Shown here in pieces: positions 6,324-12,027 of a DNA stretch of 12,027 bases (the first letter of the stretch is position 1; every line of letters starts with the position of its first letter). The stretch covers positions 1 to 12,027 of the forward strand of contig DAOQAY010000086.1 of assembly GCA_035354435.1 (NCBI GenBank), written 5' to 3'. The notes beneath the pieces were generated by a model. The model worked only from the letters and a program-made list of their open reading frames with translations, ran no database searches and was not told where the DNA came from. The DNA comes from JAKLDO01 sp035354435. GTDB taxonomy: Bacteria > UBP6 > UBA1177. The translations under genes and the position numbers were made by a program.

Positions 6324-7538
6324 TTAGGTAGCGTAAGAAAAATTATCCTTGGGATCCTGATTAACCGGAAGATTTATTATAAAATCGACACTTTTCTTCT
6401 TTTCAGTTCTGTTTGAAAGTTCCACATCGCCGCCCATTCCTTTTATGATCTGCCGTACAATGGCAAGTCCGAGTCCGGTTCCGTTCGCTTCACCTTTTGT
6501 TGTAAAGAACGGGTTGAAAATATTCTCAACATCTCTTTCTGGAATTGCAGGACCGTTGTTTGACACGATTATTAATATTTTTGTATCGATTCTGTCGATT
6601 GCGATCTTTATTTCTCTATCACCGGGGTTGTTATCTTCAAGTGCATCAATTGCATTATTCACGATGTTCGTAATGACCTGAACAAGTTCCTGTCTGTTAC
6701 ATTTGATAGAATATGTGCCATTGTTTTTTGAAGTTACGGAAAAAGCAACACTGTTTTTTTTGATGCTGTAGTATGTGAGGTTTTTTACTTCGTTTATTAT
6801 TGACAGGATATCATTTTCTGAGATCCGGTGTTCTCTTTTATAGAAGCGGCGGAATGATTTTAACAGTTCTTCTATTCTTGCAATACCTGAAAGAGAATCT
6901 GCAACGCCCGGAATTATATAATTTTCAAAAACTTTTTTTGCTTCAGGGTCGCTAAGGTCATCTTTGATCTTATTGTATGCATAAAGAAATGTTTCCTGAT
7001 TAGCTTTGATAAATGTAAGCGGCGAGCTTATTTCGTGTACTATTGAACTTACCATTGTACCGACTGTGGCAAGTCTGTCTGCATGAATAAGCTGCTGAGT
7101 TCTTTCTTCCACTTTTCCTTCAAGCTCAAACTGATAATCAAGAATGTTGAGGTGATTTCTTATTTTGATCGCCATTTCGTGCCATCTGATCGGTTTCTCG
7201 ACAAAGTCTATTCCACCTTCGGAAAGGGTCTGTCTTCTGATATCTTCATCTTCAAGAAAATATGCGTCTCCTGTAATGAAAATGACCCTTGATTTTTTTG
7301 TAATATGAGAAATTTTCCTGTAAATATCCATTCCGTTCGAGTCGCCTAGATTCATATCAATTACAAAAATGGTCTGAACATCTTCCGAGGCTATTTCAAA
7401 AGCGACTTCAGGGTCGTTAATAAAAAATGACTGAATTTCAGGAAGATATTTGGAAAGCTGATTTTTAGCAACGGTAAGAAAACTCTTTTCATCATCAAGC
7501 ACGCATATCCTTCCCGAATTTTTGAAGTTCAGTGCCAT
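6324..7538 (-). CDS. Receiver domain-histidine kinase fusion protein
   Basis: 404 aa, cytoplasmic, with no membrane segment or signal peptide. Residues about 9-125 are a CheY-like receiver with the acidic pair D15-D16, phospho-acceptor D61 (VIDMNLGDSNGMD), T89 and K115 (EKP). A helical linker follows (about 128-155, ending EERTQQL). The dimerisation domain has H168 in IVHEISSPL. The ATPase domain has the N-box NIVNNAIDAL, a G1 box with Asn where Asp is common (SNNGPAIP), the F box NPFFTTK and the G2 box GTGLGLAIV. All residues for both phosphotransfer halves are present. The start overlaps the stop of the PilZ-like gene by one base (TAATG), implying translational coupling. REC-HK proteins receive a phosphoryl group or signal from another kinase and pass phosphate on; no separate DNA-binding regulator is in the window, so the output is unknown. 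Confidence 0.9.
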   Translation of the reverse strand: MALNFKNSGRICVLDDEKSFLTVAKNQLSKYLPEIQSFFINDPEVAFEIASEDVQTIFVIDMNLGDSNGMDIYRKISHITKKSRVIFITGDAYFLEDEDIRRQTLSEGGIDFVEKPIRWHEMAIKIRNHLNILDYQFELEGKVEERTQQLIHADRLATVGTMVSSIVHEISSPLTFIKANQETFLYAYNKIKDDLSDPEAKKVFENYIIPGVADSLSGIARIEELLKSFRRFYKREHRISENDILSIINEVKNLTYYSIKKNSVAFSVTSKNNGTYSIKCNRQELVQVITNIVNNAIDALEDNNPGDREIKIAIDRIDTKILIIVSNNGPAIPERDVENIFNPFFTTKGEANGTGLGLAIVRQIIKGMGGDVELSNRTEKKKSVDFIINLPVNQDPKDNFSYAT

Positions 7539-7891
7539 TATTGATTCTCCCCGAGATATGAAACAACCCTTAAACCCCAGAACTCGCCATAGCTTTCTCT
7601 GATTCCGGCAGGAACGGTGTTCATCAGATATTCTTTCGATGGTTCATCGAAAGCAAATGTGAATCCTATTCCCTGATTACCCTGATCGTTCAGTCCTGAA
7701 AAAGCAACAATTCCGACAGCTCTCAGTTCTTTATTGAGTTCTGCTACCGAAATATCAAAAGTTATCTCTTTCCCGATATTATATTCTTCATTAATCCGCA
7801 TAAAGAGCCAGCCTCTGTTCATCATACGGATATAATCTTTAAGGAACGAATTGAATTTTTTGTATTCAATCTTCAGATTTGAGCTTTCCAT
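7538..7891 (-). CDS. Small PilZ-like protein (TIGR02266-like)
   Basis: 117 aa. The pattern F-x-x-F-L-x-x-Y-I-R-x(3)-R-G-W-L-F (residues 13-30), then I-G-x-E-I-T-F, a beta strand with RAVGIVAF and a closing G-IGFTF, matches the shape of the PilZ-like paralogous family known from Myxococcus xanthus (TIGR02266). The classical c-di-GMP motif RxxxR upstream of D/NxSxxG is not visible, so nucleotide binding is doubtful. The ATG at 7891 has no strong Shine-Dalgarno (only GGTAA-like), but a consensus promoter places its leader at about 33 nt. It is first in the operon and coupled to the receiver-kinase gene by TAATG, suggesting it acts with that kinase. Assignment is by pattern recognition and remains tentative. 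Confidence 0.62.
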   Translation of the reverse strand: MESSNLKIEYKKFNSFLKDYIRMMNRGWLFMRINEEYNIGKEITFDISVAELNKELRAVGIVAFSGLNDQGNQGIGFTFAFDEPSKEYLMNTVPAGIRESYGEFWGLRVVSYLGENQ

Positions 7892-7930
7892 TGTTACAGT
7901 TACCAGTACTATCAGTTTTCAAAACGGAAG

Positions 7931-7960
7931 ATTATATTCCCATAAAACCATATTTGTCAA
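7931..7960 (-). promoter_or_regulatory. Consensus sigma70 promoter of the PilZ-like/kinase/GlmU-like operon
   Basis: Reading the minus strand, TTGACA (7960-7955), an 18-nt spacer, then TATAAT (7936-7931): both hexamers match the consensus fully. The predicted transcription start is near 7924, giving a leader of about 33 nt before the ATG at 7891. No other promoter is needed for the three genes, which are separated by a 1-nt overlap and a 9-nt gap. Confidence 0.8.
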
Positions 7961-7968
7961 AAAATGGT
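7947..7968. promoter_or_regulatory. Imperfect palindrome over the leftward -35 box, candidate operator
   Basis: The arms ACCATATTT (7947-7955) and AAAAATGGT (7960-7968) are inverted with one mismatch, around a 4-nt centre GTCA. In the full 22 nt, 8 of 11 position pairs are complementary. The element covers the -35 hexamer of the leftward promoter and lies 17 nt from the rightward -35 box, a place where a dimeric repressor could control one or both promoters. The regulator is not identified, and an AT-rich palindrome of this quality could arise by chance. Confidence 0.4.
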
Positions 7969-7985
7969 ATATGAGAAAAAACAGA

Positions 7986-8014
7986 TTGACATATCCGATT
8001 AATGTGGATAGATT
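7986..8014 (+). promoter_or_regulatory. Sigma70 promoter of the DUF1566 lipoprotein gene
   Basis: TTGACA (7986-7991), a 17-nt spacer, then TAGATT (8009-8014; four of six match TATAAT). The transcription start would be near 8021, leaving a leader of about 41 nt with GGAG at 8052-8055 before the ATG at 8062. It stands back to back with the leftward promoter, the two -35 boxes being 25 nt apart. Confidence 0.7.
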
Positions 8015-8061
8015 GTCAGCCGTTGGTGAAATGTTACTCAAACCTGAGCCTGGAGTTAAAT

Positions 8062-9486
8062 ATGAAGATTTTCGGTTTGTACGGATTTTTATTTATTACA
8101 GCAGTTTTTATGTTTGTATCCTGCGGTGATGATAAAAAAACAGACTCAGATGACAGTGATACAGTTTCTTTGATGGGCGCAGAAGGCGGTCCATGTTATC
8201 CGAACAAGACCTGTAACGACGGTTTGCAGTGTCTTTCAGATCTGTGTGTTGAAATACCGGATGAATCGACTGATGATGTGACCGATGATACGACAGAGAA
8301 TGATCTGGATACAGAGATTTCCGCAGATAATGACAGTGTTGTGACTGTTGATGAAGATACAACCGTTGAAACTGACGATGATTTTGTTGTAGTTGATGAA
8401 GATACAGCCGTAACAGATGACACAACAGATGTTGAAGAGGAAAATGAATTAGAAGCTGACGATGATTTTTCAGCGGATGAAGATATTGTTAACCTTTGCG
8501 GTAACGGTATTGTTGATTCTGGCGAAGACTGTGATGATGTCAATGCGGATGAAACCGATTTTTGTAAAAACAACTGCACTACTGGTCCTGCTGCCAGAGG
8601 GAAAGTTCTTTGTTCCGGGCAGAATTCCTGTTTCGGAATTGAAACTAACAGCTGGATGGAAAACTGTCCGGTAGCAGGTGAAAGCTTTTATGGTCAGGAT
8701 GCTCAGTATGAAGTTTTAGGTTTCTGCAATGCGCACAGTTACACAGTCAGCGGAGTTACTCAGGAGATCGTGACCGACAATGTGACAGGACTTATCTGGC
8801 AGAGATCGTTTTCAACAGGTCAGACCTGGCAGGCTGCAATGGATAATTGTGACGGGCTTGATTTCGCCGGACAGACAGACTGGCGACTTCCGACACGCAA
8901 AGAACTGATGACCCTGCTTGATTATAAGCAGTACGCTCCTGCGACAGACACAATTTCTTTTCCGGATACACCGGTCGGTAATTTCTGGGCATCTTCGTCC
9001 TATCCGGGAGATGACAGCGCAGCAATGCGCACTGATTTCACCTCCGGTATAACAAGTTATCATCCTAAGACCAATTCGTATAATTGTCGCTGTGTAAGGG
9101 GTGCAAGTCTGCCGAACGGTACATTTCTTGAATCCACAGTTGGTGGTAAAGTAACAGTGACCGATGCTGCTACGGGTCTTGTATGGACGAAGGAATACAC
9201 TACAGGCTTGACATGGTCCGGATCTCTCAGTTATTGCGAGAATCTGAACTATGGCGGTTTCGCCGACTGGAGACTTCCTAATATCGAAGAACTTAAAACA
9301 CTTGTAGATGACACAATTCCGGGTTCTGTAACTTCATTGTTACCGGGGATGTCTTCGGACTCTTTCTGGTCATCTTCGACATGGGTGGCAAATCAGGCTT
9401 ATGGATATTATGTCGCTTTTTCTAATTCCAGTTCGAGCTATTTCGAAAAAACCGGAACATCTCCCTCCACTATCTGTGTAAGATAA
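8062..9486 (+). CDS. Lipoprotein with Cys-rich repeat, acidic linker and two Lcl_C (DUF1566) domains
   Basis: 474 aa from the ATG at 8062, which has GGAG six bases upstream; a longer in-frame start at 8002 would lie upstream of the predicted transcription start and lacks a signal peptide. Residues 1-21 are a lipoprotein signal ending F-V-S-C21. A short Cys-rich stretch follows (GGPCYPNKTCNDGLQC..LC), then an Asp/Thr/Val/Glu linker of about 85 residues, then CGNGIVDSGEDCDD...C..NC, the Myxococcus-type Cys-rich repeat (TIGR02232-like). Two Lcl_C/DUF1566 domains follow, each with (A/V)TGL(I/V)W, a central DWRLP (W274 and W403) and FW(A/S)SS, ending ..C.VRG and ICVR. Known of the family: these domains occur on extracellular proteins, often with lectin-like or adhesin roles. 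An envelope-anchored, outward-facing protein is likely; the ligand is unknown. It appears monocistronic, since copA has its own promoter. Confidence 0.85.
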   Translation: MKIFGLYGFLFITAVFMFVSCGDDKKTDSDDSDTVSLMGAEGGPCYPNKTCNDGLQCLSDLCVEIPDESTDDVTDDTTENDLDTEISADNDSVVTVDEDTTVETDDDFVVVDEDTAVTDDTTDVEEENELEADDDFSADEDIVNLCGNGIVDSGEDCDDVNADETDFCKNNCTTGPAARGKVLCSGQNSCFGIETNSWMENCPVAGESFYGQDAQYEVLGFCNAHSYTVSGVTQEIVTDNVTGLIWQRSFSTGQTWQAAMDNCDGLDFAGQTDWRLPTRKELMTLLDYKQYAPATDTISFPDTPVGNFWASSSYPGDDSAAMRTDFTSGITSYHPKTNSYNCRCVRGASLPNGTFLESTVGGKVTVTDAATGLVWTKEYTTGLTWSGSLSYCENLNYGGFADWRLPNIEELKTLVDDTIPGSVTSLLPGMSSDSFWSSSTWVANQAYGYYVAFSNSSSSYFEKTGTSPSTICVR

Positions 9487-9500
9487 TATCCATTTAGCCT

Positions 9501-9529
9501 TTGACTTAAAAATCTCTGACAGATATACT
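9501..9529 (+). promoter_or_regulatory. Sigma70 promoter of copA
   Basis: TTGACT (9501-9506), 17-nt spacer, TATACT (9524-9529): each hexamer matches consensus at five of six positions. The start of transcription would be near 9536, about 32 nt before the ATG. The normal 17-nt spacer, rather than the 19-nt spacer of MerR/CueR-activated promoters, and the lack of a dyad between the boxes argue against CueR control. No copper-responsive operator was recognised. Confidence 0.7.
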
Positions 9530-9567
9530 TTAACTGATTTTTTAATTTGTTCAGGAGGATCAGCAAT

Positions 9568-11958
9568 ATGAAACATGTCTATAAAATAAAAGGAATGTCC
9601 TGCATGGGCTGTAAAAATAATGCAGAAACTGCGTTAAAAGGTGTCGAGTATGTTCAGACCGTGACAATAGATCTGCAGAATGGAACGGCTGAAATAGAAA
9701 TGAGTTCCCATATTCCGTTGAATAAATTTCAGGAAGCGTTCTCAAAAGCAGGGTTGCACTTTACTATTGAATTGCCGGACAGCGACAACGAGATTAAATG
9801 TTGTCAACATTGCGAAACGCCTAAAAAAAATAAAAGCAAGACGGGTGTTTATTACTGTCCGATGCACTGTGAAGGAAAAAAAACTTATACAGAACCGATC
9901 GGCTGTCCTGTTTGCGGAATGGATCTTATTCCGCAGGAGCCAGATGATGATGAAGAGCAGAAAACATATAAGGATCTGGTCAGAAAAATGATCGTTGCCT
10001 CGGTTTTTTCATTGCCGGTATTTCTTATAGCCATGAGCGACATGATCCTTGGAAATACTTTGACCGGTTTAATGGATCATCAAGGATGGAACTGGGTGCA
10101 GTTTGTTTTGACGATACCTGTGGTTTTTTATGCAGGCTGGTCGTTCTTTGTCCGTGCATGGAAGTCGGTAGTCACGAGAAATCTCAATATGTTCACTTTG
10201 ATAGGGATCGGTACGGGTGTTGCATTTCTATTCAGCATTGCAGGACTTCTTTTTCCGGATATTTTTCCGCAGGAATTTAAGACAGATTCAGGAACAGTAC
10301 ACCTTTATTTTGAGGCTGTAGCAGTCATTCTGACACTTGTTCTGCTTGGGCAGCTTCTGGAAGCGAGAGCACACAGCCAGACAAATGGCGCTATTAAAGA
10401 ATTGCTGAAACTGGCTCCTTCTGAAGCGGTGCTTGTTGAAAACGGCGAAGATAAAGTCATTTCAATTGATGATATAAATGCAGGAGATCTGCTTAGAGTC
10501 AAGCCGGGAGATAAAATCCCTGTAGATGGAAAGATCACCAGCGGTCAAAGTTCTGTGGATGAATCAATGATATCGGGTGAGCCGGTGCCTGTGGACAAAA
10601 AAAAGAATGATTCGGTCATTGCAGGAACGATCAACGGGACAGGATCTTTTGTGATGATCGCAGAAAAAGTGGGCGCAGATACACTGCTTTCCCAGATAAT
10701 TCAAATGGTTAAAGATGCGAGCAGTTCAAAAGCTCCGATACAGAAATTTGCTGATAAAGTTGCAAAATATTTCGTTCCTATCGTGGTGACAGTTTCAATA
10801 ATTACATTTTTAGTCTGGGCTTTTGTGTCTGGATCTTTGGTGTATGGTTTTGTAAATGCCATAGCAGTTCTCATTATCGCATGTCCTTGCGCTCTGGGTC
10901 TTGCTACTCCGATGTCGGTTATGGTCGGAGTAGGCAGAGGGGCGCAATCGGGCGTTTTGATCAGAAATGCTGAAGCGCTTGAAATGATGAATAAAATCAA
11001 TGTGCTGATAATAGATAAAACAGGGACGATAACTGAAGGACGACCTTCTGTGGAGCGTGTTTATGCCTATGCGGATAACAAAACAGATGCTTTGCTGAAG
11101 ATCATATCATCATTGAACCGGCACAGTGAGCATCCTCTGGCGCAATCTGTTGTGAAATATGCAGGAGATAAAGGGATCGTGCTGAGTGAAGTGAAAGGTT
11201 TTGAAGCAGTTGCAGGGCAGGGTGTCACCGGCGTGGTGGAAGGAAAAAAGGCGGCTCTGGGAAATCTTAAATTAATGGAAAAAGTCAATGCCGTTATTCC
11301 TGATGATATCTCAGCTATGGTTGTATCGGAACAGAAGCTCGGGAAAACTGTTTCTTATATTTCAGTTGATTCAAAAGTTGAGGGATTCGTGGCAATATCA
11401 GATGCAATAAAGAAAAGTTCAAAGCGGGCCGTTTCTGAACTGATCGAAAACGGAGTAGAGGTCATTATGCTGACCGGAGATAACGGGGATACTGCAAAGG
11501 CTGTTGCGGACGAACTTAATCTGACCAGTTTTGAAGCTGAATGTCTGCCGCAGGATAAACTTAATATAATTAAAGAGTTGCAGGCTAAAGGGAAAATCGT
11601 TGCAATGGCGGGTGACGGCATCAATGATTCTCCGGCACTGGCACAGGCAGATGTCGGAATTGCGATGGGAACAGGAACCGATGTCGCCATTGAAAGTTCT
11701 GCGATTACCTTGGTAAAAGGGGATTTGCAGGGAATTGTAAAAGCAAGGAAACTGAGTCATGCAGTAATGAAGAACATAAAACAGAACCTGTTTTTTGCAT
11801 TCATCTATAATATACTCGGAGTGCCGATAGCAGCGGGTGTTTTGTATCCATTCTTCGGCATACTGCTCTCCCCGATGATCGCCGCCGTCGCCATGAGCTT
11901 CAGCTCAGTTTCAGTCATCACTAACTCATTAAGATTAAGAAAAACAGATCTCAACTGA
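9568..11958 (+). CDS. copA: CopA-type Cu+-exporting P1B-1 ATPase
   Basis: 796 aa from the ATG at 9568, with AGGAGG (9553-9558) nine bases upstream; an in-frame ATG at 9547 precedes the ribosome site and is rejected. An N-terminal heavy-metal-associated domain has GMSC12-MGC15. A linker holds C77-C-x-x-C81. A heavy-metal-binding (YHS-like) domain covers about 95-122 (YYCPMHC...GCPVCGMDLIP). The membrane core follows, with the actuator loop S336-G-E, transport site C439-P-C441, phosphorylated D483-KTGT, H522-P in the nucleotide domain, and G682-DGINDSPA at the hinge. The last helices carry Y747-N748 and M776-SFSS780. CPC with YN and MxxSS is the known signature of Cu+ (P1B-1) pumps. It hydrolyses ATP to move Cu+ out of the cytoplasm. 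No copZ, csoR or cueR gene is adjacent within the window. All catalytic motifs are intact. Confidence 0.95.
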   Translation: MKHVYKIKGMSCMGCKNNAETALKGVEYVQTVTIDLQNGTAEIEMSSHIPLNKFQEAFSKAGLHFTIELPDSDNEIKCCQHCETPKKNKSKTGVYYCPMHCEGKKTYTEPIGCPVCGMDLIPQEPDDDEEQKTYKDLVRKMIVASVFSLPVFLIAMSDMILGNTLTGLMDHQGWNWVQFVLTIPVVFYAGWSFFVRAWKSVVTRNLNMFTLIGIGTGVAFLFSIAGLLFPDIFPQEFKTDSGTVHLYFEAVAVILTLVLLGQLLEARAHSQTNGAIKELLKLAPSEAVLVENGEDKVISIDDINAGDLLRVKPGDKIPVDGKITSGQSSVDESMISGEPVPVDKKKNDSVIAGTINGTGSFVMIAEKVGADTLLSQIIQMVKDASSSKAPIQKFADKVAKYFVPIVVTVSIITFLVWAFVSGSLVYGFVNAIAVLIIACPCALGLATPMSVMVGVGRGAQSGVLIRNAEALEMMNKINVLIIDKTGTITEGRPSVERVYAYADNKTDALLKIISSLNRHSEHPLAQSVVKYAGDKGIVLSEVKGFEAVAGQGVTGVVEGKKAALGNLKLMEKVNAVIPDDISAMVVSEQKLGKTVSYISVDSKVEGFVAISDAIKKSSKRAVSELIENGVEVIMLTGDNGDTAKAVADELNLTSFEAECLPQDKLNIIKELQAKGKIVAMAGDGINDSPALAQADVGIAMGTGTDVAIESSAITLVKGDLQGIVKARKLSHAVMKNIKQNLFFAFIYNILGVPIAAGVLYPFFGILLSPMIAAVAMSFSSVSVITNSLRLRKTDLN

Positions 11959-12014
11959 CCCTTCGCACTTCAAATTGATTTAAATTCAAAAAACCGTTAA
12001 TATCACCTGTTTCT

Positions 12015-12019
12015 GGAGG
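12015..12019 (+). promoter_or_regulatory. Likely ribosome-binding site of the next rightward gene
   Basis: GGAGG stands near the window end, 57 nt after copA, followed by TTTTGTGT. A GTG at 12024 is four bases away, but the start may lie beyond the window. The 69 nt after copA are AT-rich and hold no convincing hairpin-plus-T-run terminator, so the next gene may be co-transcribed with copA. Confidence 0.45.
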
Positions 12020-12027
12020 TTTTGTGT

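Noticed and set aside
8196..8579. 127-aa Ser/Val-rich frame on the minus strand
   Set aside because: It mirrors the Asp/Thr-rich linker codons of the DUF1566 lipoprotein (gat/gac read as atc/gtc, aca read as tgt), so it is a compositional shadow.
9534..9563. Possible hairpin CTGAT/ATCAG enclosing the copA ribosome-binding site, as a translation switch
   Set aside because: The stem is only five base pairs with a 20-nt loop, too weak to support a regulatory claim.
11959..12014. AT-rich near-palindrome TTGATTTAAATTCAA after copA as a terminator
   Set aside because: It is not a true inverted repeat, has no G/C stem and no following T-run of the expected kind.

Overview
The window reads as chromosomal DNA of a Gram-negative, probably anaerobic bacterium of moderate to low G+C (not computed). 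Three traits point loosely to the Myxococcota/deltaproteobacterial sphere: secreted lipoproteins with Asp/Thr/Glu-rich linkers and thrombospondin-3-like DxDxDG repeats, a Myxococcus-type Cys-rich repeat (CGNG..D.GEDCDD), and a small protein resembling the PilZ-like paralogous family of Myxococcus (TIGR02266). An NfnAB-type bifurcating oxidoreductase suggests anaerobic metabolism. This placement is inference from protein style; no rRNA or marker gene is present.

Layout, left to right. At 1-130 (+) are the last codons of an unrecognised gene and a possible 27-aa lipoprotein-like peptide. At 120-2355 (-) is a two-gene operon, nfnA then nfnB, encoding the NADH-dependent reduced ferredoxin:NADP+ oxidoreductase. 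At 2502-5574 (+) a two-gene operon encodes a large surface lipoprotein (Gly-rich tandem repeat, calcium-binding-type repeats, von Willebrand A-like domain) and a secreted HExxH metalloprotease with an acidic tail. At 5571-7891 (-) a tightly packed three-gene operon encodes a PilZ-like protein, a receiver-histidine kinase fusion and a GlmU-type nucleotidyltransferase without the acetyltransferase domain. At 8062-9486 (+) is a lipoprotein with a Cys-rich repeat and two Lcl_C/DUF1566 domains. At 9568-11958 (+) is a full-length CopA-type Cu+ ATPase.

Regulatory DNA is clear in two places. The divergent region 7892-8061 has a perfect TTGACA/TATAAT promoter facing left and a TTGACA/TAGATT promoter facing right, with an imperfect palindrome centred on the leftward -35 box. 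The copA gene has its own TTGACT-17-TATACT promoter. No rho-independent terminator, RNA gene, mobile element or CRISPR array was found.

Most of the content is ordinary housekeeping, envelope and metal-homeostasis genes. The least explained parts are the VWA-lipoprotein/metalloprotease pair, the orphan signalling operon ending in a GlmU-like enzyme, and the shared envelope-protein features (Phe at lipobox -3, acidic linkers, a Cys-containing C-terminal tail). I see no convincing evidence for a wholly new defence or mobile system.
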